Below are positions 32,366 through 44,180 of a DNA stretch of 64,000 nt, piece after piece (position 1 is the stretch's first letter; every line of letters begins with the position of its first letter). The stretch comes from Lumbricus terrestris (Eukaryota > Annelida > Clitellata > Crassiclitellata > Lumbricidae): contig OX457046.1 in NCBI GenBank assembly GCA_949752735.1, forward strand, positions 33,905,555 through 33,969,554. Reading direction: 5' to 3'. Under the pieces are notes generated by a model that ran no database searches, was not told the origin of the DNA, and saw only the letters and a program-made list of their open reading frames with translations. The position numbers and the translations under genes were made by a program.

Positions 32366-33784
32366 TCGTCTGAGCAGAGAAGCAGTCATAAACAAGGAAT
32401 GTTAGGATTATTATTGTTAAAGGACTTTCCAACAGTGACAGCAATCAGGTAAGAAAAGACCCGCTCAGCGGCCGTGCAGTTAAATCAAAACCAACCACAA
32501 CTTCCACAAGGAAATGTGTCTACGCGCCTAGTTTCAATTAAGTGTGTGTGTGTGTGTGGGGGGGGGGGTAACTGAGTAAGTCTGTCAGCTATTACAACGC
32601 CTGTAGTGCTCAGCAGCCACATCAAATGAATCTATGTACGCCTTGATTGTGGCCTCAAGATTAGCAAGTGTGTAATTAAGTATTCATAACTCTATTGAAG
32701 CAGAACCAGAGGTGTTGGTGTGCGCCTGTATCTCAGCACAACTGGTGAAGCCAGTTCCCGACAATCGCGAAGCGCATCGATACCGGCATACAATATCATT
32801 AGGTAAACAAGGTCAGGTCAAAGGTTAGGCGGCGTTGCCTTACGCTGCCACAGTATACAGCATCTGGCGCAGTCATTTATAATTTCCGTGTAATAGTCCT
32901 GTCAGATTCCTCTCTAATCTCAGCGTATAGTCTGTATTGTGAGAGAAGAAAAGATGAGCGAGCGATAAAGGCGGAAGATATCGTCGAACAACGTCTATGC
33001 GTATGCGCTCACGGAGACTTTATAACCGGATACCTACTGAAACATATAGCGCAGTATATATTTGATCCAACCGATAGCGACACGGTGAAAGCGATCGGCG
33101 CTCACGGCATAATACTGATGCTGGGTATACTAAGTATATTGTTACCGAAACATCTGTATAGAGATTCCATGGACCCGTATACGTATTCCATCGTTGAAAC
33201 CTAAGTTCAATACAAGCGGCGGTCTGTCCGCGTAGCACAGCCGATATAACAAAATAAACAAGGACTTAATACGTTGTCCGAAATCCTAGGCTATAAATCT
33301 GATCAAAGTCGTGTCATGAATGCGCCAACTATCGCCTTCAGTTCACTTTAAAGCCGGATATAATGACCGTCAATATTTTAATATCATACATACATATATA
33401 TATATTATATATGCATACACTTACATAGCACATAATATATATATATACATGTATATATATATTTCCTCGTGCATGTTTGGGATACTGTTATCTCGTAAAC
33501 AGCCTTGGGATGGTTCGTCTGCGGAAAGTCGCTGAGTTTCAACAGTGATGGTGGCCTCCCACACATGCAGAACTTGCGTCCCATTAAAAAGTGGGAAGTT
33601 CAAATAAATAACTTTCTGTAGGCATTTAGCAACTTGGCGTGGAAGTTTAAACATAAACCAATGGAAGTTAATTAATTTTCGTTTATAACAATTCAATGGA
33701 CAGACCGCAACCAGTTACAGAAAAGTTATTTTAATTAACATCAATCTTAACTACTAACAGAACCGACAACCTGCATACAAGGGC
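32366..33784. other. intergenic, nothing recognised
   Basis: Contains (TG)n(G)n at about 32540-32568 and (TA)n-rich DNA at about 33390-33465. No gene signal. Confidence 0.35.
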
Positions 33785-33905
33785 GCTAATGACAGCCTGA
33801 AAAGCACGCCTATCCCACGTAAGGGGCTTCGGGAATCGAACTTTGCTCTGCTGATCGGAAATCTCCATGCCAGTTTTTTATCCAATGCGTCACTGTGCCA
33901 CCCAT
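33785..33905 (-). mobile_element. tRNA-derived SINE head
   Basis: Minus strand: GGCACAGTGACGCATTGGAT (A-box region) and, about 45 bp on, AGTTCGATTCCCG (B box). No cloverleaf evident. Confidence 0.55.
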
Positions 33906-34441
33906 CAGTTAGCATCATGGGCAGTTCTGTAGGTTCAAAATCAGAAGTGAGTAGGTCTGCCCGCTACAGTTGCCAAGGCAACCTGTCTGCAGGGCATTTT
34001 CCTGTATACTAAACAACTAAACAAAAATATTTGTGAGGCGAGTTAACTCTGTCTACCCGCGTATAGTCATATAATTTTATCCTCGACTACAGTGCTGTTC
34101 ATGGGCAAATCGTTGCACGTTGTACTTGGTCTTATAAAATGTGTAGTCAGCCGGAGGTGACAGAGGTGAGAATGAAGCGGAATGCAAGCGCTTACAAATT
34201 TAAATAAGGAATGACGATGCAGACTTAAAAATTAAAAACAAAAAACTCCGGGTGTCAAAATAAACCTTTAATCTAATCATTATCAACAAAGTTGCTTGTT
34301 TCAGAAGTATCTGATTGAGTACGCTACTTGTTGTTCATCATGTTTCAAACAGAGTCAAATTTTGCGGAACGAATCAAGTAGAATGGTCACATTTTCAGCG
34401 CGTTGAAATCTAGGTCAGTTGAGAGGGCGGTGAAATGTAGG

Positions 34442-37400
34442 TCAGTTCAGAGGGCAGTCGTATATGTGAATAGCTCGATCCTCCGACACGGACACCAGTT
34501 TCGTTCCAGTCTGGTTGTACTTTACGCACCACACCTGCAAGACAATGGTAAGCTGTGGAAACTGTAAAGCAAAATGTGATACGTGTGTAAAGTAAATCAT
34601 TTCAATTTCTTAGTGCCGTACAAAAGTTGCATCATGAAGACCAGCATATTCAACGTTGCTTCATCAGATGATGTCCACCCCCATCAGCGACCAGATCAGA
34701 ATCTGGGGGAGGCCTACTCGTATTGTAATGGCAAAGTGCGTACAAGTAAAGTGAACTGTAAAAGAAAAATGGCTACCACACCTCCCAGTCTTCAGTCTTT
34801 GCAGGCTATGCACAGACTCAACCAGGAAGAGCAGAAATGATCGGTGTTATAAATAAAGCAATCCTGGTAGGCCTTATTAGTATTTTTCAGCTGCGATATG
34901 GTGTCATTCTTTACCCATTTACAATAATAAACGAATATATAATATATATGCATGCAAGTGTGTGTGTGTGTGTGTGTAAAAGACGGCATGCAGCAAGAAA
35001 TAAAACAGACGATAACAATTGCCTCAATGACTGCAGACTGCATTATTAGAACACCCAGGGCTTAAAGTGTGACTGGACGGTCATGGACAGCGTCCATGCA
35101 CTTATTTTAAAATCTGAACACCGTCCTGTCCCTTGTTACGCCAGCACAACCTGGAAAGGTAAGGAGTGTCCGAGCACTTAGTTTTCTACACTTTAAGCAC
35201 TTCAACCCCAACTTCTCCACTGACAATAATCCAGTATGCTAGCCATTGCACTACACTTCACTACCAGACACTAAAACCAGGAACAATACAGAAACAGTTT
35301 AATCCTCTTATCAGACCTGATCCGTATGGTCGACAAAAGTATGGACGCACTGACGCGTGGAGGAATCCCAGATCTTGACCGTTTTATCGGAAGAGCTGGA
35401 AAACAACATCCACAAAGGTAATGGAAGTCTCGAAAAGTCTATTTATTTTTATATTCGTTTATTGGTAAGAAAAACTGATAGACAAACCACTATTGGGGAA
35501 CAAACAATTGGTCAAATGGAATATATACGCCTAAGATGTTCCACACCTCTGATCATACGACCCGGACCACCATGGACTACTCTTACGGACAACCCTTTTG
35601 ACTCAACGCATTTGATCCTGATCCTATGGTAACTCGACCCGGACCACCACGAACTACTCTCATGGACAACCCTCCTAACTCAACGCAGCGCTCGTGAATA
35701 AGCCGGTGCCCCGCGCTTGGCTTTCCAGTGGCGCTTTAGAAATTAGGAGATTACGATTACGATTAAGATTGTCTTTGTCAATGTCTGTTGAATTCATCTT
35801 AGGATGAGTGTATAAAATTACCTAAAGAATGATTTAAAATTACCTATTTTACAATTATTTTAATGAGATAAGATAAAATGCCATAATTAATTTGCAACAT
35901 TAAAATTTTGTGGTCAGAAGGAAAACATGGTTCTGTAATATAAAACCCTAAAACATAAAGAGTTATGGTGCTCAAGATGTATTCTTTAAAATCATGTAAC
36001 TATTCGAATGCATACGTATGTACATGACCTAGACTGAGAAAAAGGGCAACTTGCTGAGAAAGAGCTAACTAACATTTTCCAAAAGGATATCGAGTTCGAA
36101 CTCCACCTGAGGTTATCTAAGAATGGCCTGAACCAGTGAACCTGTTCCAAGCCAGCGTAAAGGTATAGGGTTCCGCGGTGGGCCTGCAAACGACCCGGGT
36201 AAAGAAACACACACAACGCAACAGAGGACTTGGAGTGTTTGCAGGGCATAAAGTGTGCCTGGACAGTCATGGACGGCGTCCATGCACTTATTTTAAAATC
36301 TGAATGTCGTCCAGCCACTTATAATTGACGAGCACAGACTAGAAAGGTAAGGTGCGTCCAGGCACTTCTTTTTCCACACTTTAGGCACTGGGTGTTTGGA
36401 AATATCTTGAGACATGGTCAGGGAGCTGGCGATGTACAGGAGTGGAGGAGAAGCGTTGCCCGATGTGCACACTTGCTCAGGAAGGACTAAGTACTGAGCA
36501 TCGATTTCAACATTTTAGAATGGCTGATTAAGAATTTGAGCCTTTTTAAATGAAAATATAAACTAGCATCAATTGGTGAGAAATTGTACATAAAAAATTG
36601 AACAAATATCTCTATCCGATGCACTAATTTAATACACTGGCCTTGACACATTGTGCAGTGCAACAGTTTTGGTAGAGTAGAAAATACAGATGAAAAAGTT
36701 AGACGCAAAACGCATATCATGTGTTCTTAGGGAATTCTCAGTGCCTAGCTGATCTTGACCACGGTCACAATCACACTTAGAGAATCTGCATAAATAGGAT
36801 GACAGTCAAAAACACAAACAAAGGTTTAGTAACACCAAAACATAGTACTGCATTCAGTATCAATCAATCAATCAATCGTAATTTATATAGCGCCCCTTCA
36901 CGGTACCTACTCAGAGGCGCTCCCGGCCGAGATAAAACGAAGTATGCTCTCAACAGTGCAGAGCTTTGTGTCGATTGATTGAGTGGAGTGAACGAGCTAG
37001 CTGTTTATTTACCAGAAACTTGTTTGTAACTTACCACGAGGCAAAGTGCTGATTGTCAGGAGAAAATGCAACGTTTAGCACCCACGACCCATGCCCAGAC
37101 AGAGTACCTACGAGGTTGGCATGTTGCCTAGCAACAAACGCAGAAAGAAAAATTCTGTGTGTTACACCATTACGATTACAAGTCGTAGGATGAACGTAGA
37201 ATGATCACAGGTTACTTTACGAGTCAAATTCAACTGTCTCCCAGCCATGCAAGGTCCTTCTGCCCATTTTAGCAACACCATCTGGTGAACTAAACGCTAA
37301 GTCAACCTTTGGAAGGGGAGCCCAAAGCAATCCCATGTCCAAACTGATCTTCTGCTCTTTGTCTTACCACCATTACCCCAGACCTCTCCCCCCACTTGGT

Positions 37401-40400
37401 CGCCCAAGCTGGTTCCATTACCATTACCCTAAACCCCTCCCCACATGGCTGCCCCAAGATGGTTCTATTACCGTTACCCCAAACCCTCCCCACTTGGTTA
37501 CCCCAAGCTGGTTCTGTTAACATTACCCCAAACCCCTCCCCCACTTGGTTGCCCCAAGCTGGTTGCATGCATAAATTGAAACTCAACTGAAGCTACATTC
37601 ACAACAGCGTTCAGGCAAAAAGAACAACAGCTAATTAGGTTCGTTTTCAAATCTTCTTTTCCATTCTGCTGGAATTACTCCATCGCAGGGGATGGGTCGC
37701 CAGGTTCGCTAAAAATGGGGCTATATAAATAAATTCATTAATTACGAGGATTTATATAGCACCCTTCAAGGTGACTACTCAGAAGTGCTCCCAACTCCAG
37801 CGCATCGAAAGAGGACAGGTTTGAGGAGCACATAGAAAGAGTCAGAGTGGACCCTAGGAGGCAAGCACAGTGCCAAAGGGAGGGGCCAACCAAATTATCA
37901 ATAATTTATGTACAGTCTTCTTGCAGATGATCCATATCAACAAATGTGTAGACAGCTGGACTTAACTGTTTAATGTCCAACACAAAGGGTTAACTCCGCC
38001 ACTGGTTGCACTCTACCAGTGCCAGTCCCAAGCCTGGATAAAGGAGGAGGGCATCGCTAATGGTCTTTGTTACCACACAGTGACGTTAAACTGCAACTAC
38101 TACTGCTACAAAGGGTCAAACCTGATTAGCATCCAACACAAAGAGTTAAACGCTTACACATCGTAAATCTTGATGTGGCCGTCATCGGAAGCCGTGATTA
38201 AGATGTTGGAGTCTGGTGAGAAGCAGAGACCACGGATTGGCATTGCATGTCCTGCGCCGAAAATAAATAAATACAGATGTTAAATAATGCATAAATTTAA
38301 CTCCTGTCTCTACTTATTTTATACATTGCCGTAGTAACAGTAACACTGGCAGACAAGGAGAGCACGTCAGGGCAATAGGTTCCTTCAGCCAGGCTATACA
38401 GGTCTGGAGTCTTGTTGATACTTTAGTACACAACAAACTTGTTCAAATTTATTAACTGACTCAGTAAAAAGTATCACCATACCAAAGACATAAACTTGTA
38501 TAATCAATCAACATAAACTTGATATCGCGGTCATTCAAGATAACTACTCAGAAGCGCTCCCAGCCCAGCTGCAGTTCAAATTTTTTCGAGGTGGGTAAAA
38601 CCAATATAAGTTGAGGAAAGCAACAAAGCAAGTCTAGGTTCCCAATGGCAAAGTCAGAGGTGCTATCAGCATGGGAAACCATGGAAAAAGAAAAATGCCT
38701 TTGAAGAACGAAAGACTGATGGGGAAAAAAATTAGTTTATAGGTGCTACTCAATCAACACTCTTAACAGGAAAGCATCAATTGGTTCTTCTTATTGGAAT
38801 GTGCTTTCTCATTCTGCTCGAATTACACTTCTGTCTGACAGTCTATCTTCAATATAAACTTGACATCGTCTTCCTTCTCTCTTCTCAAAACCTGCTTCTT
38901 CTTCTCGCAGGATCTTACACGCTGGGAGCACCTCTGAATGGTTCATCCTACCAGAGGCGTTCTTATAATAATTAATTAACTATAATACAAATACTAAACA
39001 GTCAATAAGACGAAAGCTGACCTGTCATATTTCCATAAGGCCTAAACTGACCTATTTTGAGACCTGATCCATTTTTAGACCTGATCTATTTTCAGACCCG
39101 ACCTATTTTGAGACCTGACCTATTTAGAGAGCTGGCCTATATAGAGACCTGACCTTCGAGGGTATGAAGCAGTTTCTCGGTAGTGACATCAAATATGTTG
39201 ATGATTCCGTCGATGGCTCCACACGCGATGTACTTCCCATCAGGACTCTGCACATGATCAGAAAAGACAAAACATTCGATACTACATGCAGTATAGTTCC
39301 TTTCAGCTGCTCTCGGACAAAGCAGAGCCGATTCTTTTCTCTGGCTGGTCTAACAACCTGGAATGAGCTTTCATTAACTAAGTGACACCTCCCAAACTGC
39401 TCTCAGCTTTTTAAGCCGATCGGAGGTCAGATCGCCGCTATATGTCTGCATCCCATATTTATTTAAAGCCAAGATGCAAGAACAGGTTTATGTCGGCAAT
39501 TATATCTAATCAGTAGCTTGTACTTAATTTGAAAGTTCAATTCAACAGATTGCGTTGTCCTTAACTCTTTTGGGAAGAGCAGCTGACACATTAAAGTTAA
39601 ATTTCTTAAATGAACATCTTAAATGAACATCCAGCAGCAATCCTGACCAGTTATTGCACAATTAAATACTTAAAAATTTAGCTTGAGCATAAAATCTCAA
39701 TGTGGGATGTCTCACATGAAACTCAGCCTGTTCCTTATTGATGCAGTAATTACATAAGATGTCCTTAATATGCCATGCAGCATAATACGCACAGCTGGTA
39801 TGTATGCACGTGTATGTAGTGATGTAGCTTTTCCGGAAAAGTATTTTGACGGAAAGTTTCCGGAAACTTTCCAGAAAGTTTCCGGAAACTTTCCGGAAAC
39901 TTTCCGAAGAACCAGAAAATACATTAAACTCAGAAAATATAAGAATTTCACTCTCAGAAATAGTTTAAACTCCTTTTATTTACAGTACTTCTGTCAATGC
40001 AAACAATGTTAAACTTAAAAATAATTAATATGAGCAATAAACATTAGTCATTAGCATTTCAGACTAGAGTAGCCTATAGATAGAAAACTAGTTGCTTGCA
40101 TGTATGCAGTCATCTCTGTTGCTGGAAATGTGTAAAAAACTGATATAAACATGAAGTAATACAGCATCAATTTCTCTTTCTGTCTTATATTTTCATAACT
40201 CACAAATATGAAGGTGACTGAATGATAAAAAATATTTTCTCTAAATTTGCAGCAAAGTTTAATTGCATTTAATTCCTAAATGTACCGGTATTTTTGGGCC
40301 GTGTGAACAATTATCACTAACACTAGCAGTGCCATCTATTGAATAAACTATTACTTATAACCACCTAAGACTGCTTGCTTATAGTGATGGATGTATTTAG

Positions 40401-43400
40401 TAACATTATATTGAAAGAAAATTTCAGACTCCTTAGAATTGAGTATGTATTTAATGATATTTCATTGGCGGAAAAATACGTCGGAAAGTTTCCGGGAAAA
40501 TATGAAACTTTCTGGACAATTTTTCCACCTCACAACACCAACTTCTGATAGTGATTGATGTATTTAGTAACATTATATTGAAAGAAAATTCGGACTCATT
40601 AGAATTGAGTATGTATTTAATAATATTTTATTGGTGGAAAATAAGTCGGAAAGTTTCCGGAAAAATATGAAACTTTCTAGACAATTTTTCCACCTCACAA
40701 CACTAACTTCTGATAGTCATTGATGTATTTAGTAACATTATATTGAAAGAAAATTTCGGACTCATTAGAATTGAGTATGTATTTAATAATATTTTATTGG
40801 TCGAAAAATATGTCGGAAAGTTTCCGGAAAGATTCGTCGGAAAGTTTCCGAAACTTTCCGGAAAGATATGAAACTTTCCGAGGAAAGTTTCCGCCTCACA
40901 ACACTACGTGTATGTACCACAGCAACTCACTGGACCGTGTCTTATAACAGTGTCTTACAATTTCTTAAAAGCCGCCATATAAATGTTCAGGTAATTAACC
41001 AATTATCTAACTGACAAACAAGCTTTTTACTAACCAACAAACTTTCTAACTCAACTCCATTAACAGATATCTTGCACATTAGACATCAGTGCTTTGTAAA
41101 TAAACTCAACGTTATTAACAGATACCAACTCCCGCTTTCCCAAAAAGAACAGTTTTAAGCTTCGTAAAGAAAGATCCTGAGTATATTTCTTTAAGGGGAT
41201 GCTATAAAAGGCCATAGAAAGAATGAACGAAAATAGAAAAACAAATAATTAAAGCAGTCAAAATAGAAAAGTGAAATAAGCAAAACCCGTTAATTTCAAA
41301 CTTACATATGTAATACTAAGGGTGAATTTTCCTCTCGTGTCCAGCTGCGTCTCTCTTTTGCCCGATTCAACGTTGTACAGATTAAGTTTTCCAGTGTGAC
41401 TGCCAGACGCTATGAACTTGGAATCCGGAGAGAAGCAAACTGTCCACGCATCAACTGGAAGAAACAATGCAACAGTTAAACAATCAATTAAGTCAATCAA
41501 TCAAACCACTAGATCAAATAATCTACTCAATTCGTCAAACACTCAATGAGTCATGAAATTTCAGTTCAGTTAGAAATCCGAAAACTAACTCCCTAATATT
41601 ATTCCATAACTAAATTACCTAGGCTCAAAATGAAAACAGTAATAAAGCCGTAGAAAAATTGTTAGTTTCATTGTTATCATCACCAATCACCCACCCCATC
41701 ACCATTGCCGTCGCCGTCGTCGTCGCCGCCGCCTCCACCACCGCCGCCGCCACCACCACCACCACCACCACCACCACCACCACCATCAAAACATCAACAA
41801 ACATACTACAAGAGAGCCCATGTGGATCCTGACTGCCTACCTGGACCCGCATCAATTAGCTTAATCGACTTTCCTGCCTCCACGTCCCAGAGTCGAATGT
41901 GACTATTCAGACTGCTGGACGCTGCTACAGTGCCCTGTTGATTCACGTCCACCGACACAATCCCCAGCTGGTGCCCTTCTAGCGTGTGGCGCAAACTCAG
42001 CCTGTCATTGTCCCTGAAGCAACAAAAAAATTAGTGGAACGTCATTGTATTTGATAAGAACTCGCTACTTAAATAGAATGGATTTCTTCAGCCCTAACTT
42101 AAAAGATATTAATGTATTTCTTCAGCCCTATGAATAAAATGATGCATTTCTTTCAGCTCTAAGTCAACAGAAAATGTGTAAGTCAAAAGAAAATGCGTTT
42201 TTTCGTGGATTTCTCTCTAGAAAACTCAGACAGATCGAAAAAGTGCATTTCATCAACATATCACTTAGAAACTCCAAAGAGTCATGGCTCCGATGTAGAA
42301 GTTATAACAGCATCCTAAGTGGGGCGTGGTGGTGTAGTGGGTATGTTCGTTGCCTTGCAGCCAGCGGGTTGCAGGTTCGAATCCACCTCAAGTCACCGCA
42401 TAGGAACCTTGAGCAAGTCCTTTACTCGCAATTGCTCAGCGCTTCAGCGCGAAACTCCGATTCAGTGTCCGCGCTGTAGTCGGGAGCGCTTCCGAGTAGA
42501 TAAATCTTGAGGGGGCGCTATAACAAGCGCACATACATACATAAGGCACGGTGGCCGAATGGTCGTTAGCGGCCGGTAGATCGAATAAAGCATGACAACA
42601 GAGAACCAGAAAATGCTGAAATCCTCACCATCTCCACACTTTGACGGAGTCGTCAATCGAGCCGGTGATGATGTTCTCCGAGGCGTCTGGACCGGTCTTA
42701 GCCCCCCATACACAGCTCCAAATGCTGTCTTCATGGGCTAAACACATCAAACACAGCATCGTCAATAGCTAAGCAATCAAAAACAGTTTCTAATATTGTC
42801 TCGGTGTCTAATGAACAAGGCATCAGCGCTCCTAAACAAAACCATAATAATGTAAGATCTAGAAGATCGTAATGTAATGCCATCTAGAAGATCGTAATCA
42901 TAAACTTGCAATTTCCTCAGCGCACAAAAAGCGCAGTCATGGGAACCAGCTTATTCACAGGCACTCAGTCAAAACATAGACTTTGACAGGCAGGGATCAA
43001 GATCCAGAGAGTCGGGTGAGGAGTTAGACAGACAGCTAGGGTGGTTGATGTTTAGAGTTGAAACGGTGTCCTCAGCATTAATAACTTCAGGTCTAATAAA
43101 GTTCAAGGAACACAAAGTAACGTGCCATAATTGGTCTTCTAATCATTAATATCATTATTATTTTTAGGCATTTATTAAATACCACAATATAAAGGAAGTC
43201 CGCTGAGCTAACCCCGAGTCAGCCATCGTACGAGGGTGGGGCCAGTCCTCTCCTCACCTCTCATCTTCCCACTCACAGTTTACCCAATATGGCCGAGTTA
43301 CTCATCTTTGTTCAACTTCAAACTGGCTCAATGAAGTGTGTACAATCAATAGTATAACAGATGATCCAAAGTTATTATAGGAGTAGAAGTTAACTGACCA

Positions 43401-43668
43401 CAGCCATGCAAGGCGCCTCTCATGTCTTATTGATCAGTTCACCAATGCCATCTGCTGAGTGGAAGGTTGACTGAACCCTTAGGATGGTAGTGGAAAACAA
43501 TCCTGCTTCTGTGCGCTCTTTGAGCCATAGTGCTTACCATTTCCCTAACCCCACCCAAAGAATGTTATTTTTAAGCAATAATGCTATTAAATAATATACA
43601 TTAGCATATTACGATTATAAGCTGTTTAATTAGGTCATACCTTGCTCCTGCTTTGCTATCAAAGAGTA
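34442..43668 (-). CDS. wdr61: WDR61/SKI8 WD-repeat protein, nine exons (5' end missing)
   Basis: WD40 beta-propeller, in other animals a subunit of both the nuclear PAF1 transcription elongation complex and the cytoplasmic SKI complex that feeds mRNA to the exosome. Exons in order: 43641-43668, 42629-42737, 41841-42013, 41306-41454, 39154-39247, 38158-38251, 37035-37127, 35317-35395, 34442-34534. All have GT/AG borders and every phase joins. Together they give about 303 residues; human WDR61 has 305. Diagnostic peptides: [129 protein letters not shown], and the end [14 protein letters not shown]. The first exon, expected to encode only a few residues, was not found right of 43668. Introns contain SINEs, LINE ends and a hAT-like element. 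Confidence 0.95.
34608..34840 (+). CDS. possible last exon, unknown gene
   Basis: A pyrimidine-rich stretch ending TTTCAATTTCTTAG (34613) precedes a frame that runs through [20 protein letters not shown] and ends [22 protein letters not shown] at 34838-34840. AATAAA follows within 15 bp (about 34851). Acceptor, open frame, stop and poly(A) signal in order suggest a terminal exon. The product is not recognised. It is divergent from WDR61's last exon, whose acceptor lies only about 75 bp to the left, so its own upstream exons would lie antisense to WDR61's 3' end or beyond. Confidence 0.35.
35056..35201. mobile_element. short hAT-like MITE, copy 1
   Basis: Begins CAGGGCTTAAAGTGTG and ends CTACACTTTAAGCACT, an inverted pair. 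Interior GTCATGGACAGCGTCCATGC matches 36242-36390. Target duplication is not clear. Confidence 0.6.
35528..35768 (+). mobile_element. SINE family C copy, plus strand
   Basis: Tandem GACCCGGACCACC units, then GCCGGTGCCCCGCGCTTGGC, CAGTGGCGCTTTAGAAATTA and a (GATTAC)n tail. Best copy for defining the 3' end. Confidence 0.8.
35769..36241. other. WDR61 intron sequence, nothing recognised
   Basis: AT-rich intron between exons at 35317-35395 and 37035-37127. Confidence 0.4.
36242..36390. mobile_element. short hAT-like MITE, copy 2
   Basis: Ends CAGGGCATAAAGTGTG and CACACTTTAGGCACTG. Flanks AGTGTTTG and GGTGTTTG are an 8-bp target duplication with one mismatch. 149 bp, interior GACGGCGTCCATGCACTTAT shared with copy 1. 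Confidence 0.75.
36855..36930 (-). mobile_element. SINE/LINE 3' tail with (CAAT)n
   Basis: (ATCA)n, then CGTAATTTATATAGCGCCCC, then TACCTACTCAGAGGCGCTCC. Minus-strand tail only. Confidence 0.7.
37205..37325 (+). repeat. dispersed repeat D, copy 2
   Basis: Shares AATTCAACTGTC, CAGCCATGCAAGG and AACACCATCTGGTGAACTAA with 3932-4232 and 43372-43480. Confidence 0.55.
37370..37565. repeat. about 48-bp tandem repeat
   Basis: About four units built from CCCCAAGCTGGTTCTATTAC and ATTACCCCAAACCCCTCCCC. Frames on both strands stay open but reflect the repeat. Confidence 0.85.
37738..37800 (-). mobile_element. SINE/LINE 3' tail fragment
   Basis: TTACGAGGATTTATATAGCA, CCCTTCAAGGTGACTACTCA, GAAGTGCTCCCAACTCC: a diverged tail copy. 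Confidence 0.6.
37989..38100 (+). repeat. dispersed repeat R1, copy 4
   Basis: AACTCCGCCACTGGTTGCAC, CCAGTGCCAGTCCCAAGCCT, GGATAAAGGAGGAGGGC; the fullest copy in the window. Confidence 0.7.
39285..39450 (+). mobile_element. LINE ORF2 C-terminal fragment
   Basis: Frame reads [23 protein letters not shown], the pattern (RxFxxxxPxxWNSLP) found at the C-terminal end of CR1/L2-type reverse transcriptases. It sits in a WDR61 intron just upstream of the 39154-39247 exon in transcript direction. Confidence 0.55.
39817..40906. mobile_element. hAT-like non-autonomous element, 1090 bp
   Basis: Ends TAGTGATGTAGC and (minus strand) TAGTGTTGTGAGG. Flanks are a perfect 8-bp target duplication CGTGTATG (39809-39816, 40907-40914). 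The interior has no transposase. It carries many GGAAAGTTTCC and AAACTTTCC palindromic words at both ends, and three tandem units of about 166 bp from 40382, each including a copy of the right terminus (CCTCACAACACYAACTTC). It lies in a WDR61 intron. Confidence 0.85.
41136..41215 (-). mobile_element. LINE 3' end scrap
   Basis: CCCAAAAAGAACAGTTTTAA, GAAAGATCCTGAG and GGGGATGCTATAAAAG align in order with the LINE fragment at 45495-45800. Highly diverged. Confidence 0.4.
41705..41784. repeat. (CCG/CCA)n trinucleotide repeat
   Basis: GCC, CCG then (CCA)n within a WDR61 intron. The polyproline frame is an artefact. Confidence 0.9.
42320..42545 (+). mobile_element. tRNA-derived SINE, family A, full length
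   Basis: Head GGTGTAGTGGGTATGTTCG and B box GGTTCGAATCC, body with CAGCGCTTCAGCGCG, tail GTCGGGAGCGCTTCCGAGTA followed by GGGGGCGCTATAACA and (CATA)n. Lies in a WDR61 intron on the opposite strand to the gene. A second tRNA-like scrap follows at 42549-42590. Confidence 0.8.
42880..43010 (-). mobile_element. diverged SINE family C-like fragment
   Basis: GATCGTAATCATAAACTTGC, AGCGCAGTCATGGGAACCAGC and TTATTCACAGGCACTCAG track the order of blocks in family C but with many differences. Confidence 0.35.
43372..43480 (+). repeat. dispersed repeat D, copy 3
   Basis: ACAGCCATGCAAGGCGCC and CCATCTGCTGAGTGGAAGGT match copies at 3932 and 37205. Lies in WDR61 intron 1-2. Confidence 0.5.
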
Positions 43669-43679
43669 CTGAAATAGAA

Positions 43680-44180
43680 CAAACGAAAAATCTGATATTA
43701 AATGGTACTCTATTAGAAGACAACCTAAAATTGCCAGGTCCTTAAAAACCTACAATAAATATTACAGCCATAGTTGATTAACCAGGTTAGAAAATTGTTT
43801 TTTTAACGGAAAACCAATGAAGCATAAAAACAATACCCAAGTAATAAAAACAACAAAAGTCATATGTTAAAATTGTGTTGAAAATACGCATGCACATATG
43901 AAAGAATGAATAACAAATAAAGAAAAATGGCATCTTAAATAATTAAATCATCCTGCCATTCCGAAACTATGAGGGTCAATCCGAATCCTCGAAAGGCCGA
44001 AACGTGAATGGCCGAATCACATAAAACGCATAAAATATACAAAAGCCCGATTTCCCCAAAAGCAGTTTTGTAGAAAGTGGCTGAACTCCCAAAAACTATT
44101 CAGATTTAAATCACATACATAACATAATTTGGTTATATTCTATAATGACTCGGTAGCAAGTAACTTTTTTTATAAATTTT
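43680..44180. other. AT-rich, nothing recognised
   Basis: Just upstream of the first located WDR61 exon, so probably its first intron. No start exon recognised. Confidence 0.4.

Noticed and set aside
39712..40012. ORFs with KFPETFxKVSGNF repeats on both strands
   Set aside because: Translation of GGAAAGTTTCC palindromes in the hAT-like element; self-complementary sequence opens both strands.
41705..41902. Proline-rich ORF
   Set aside because: (CCA)n repeat in a WDR61 intron overlapping an exon on the other strand.
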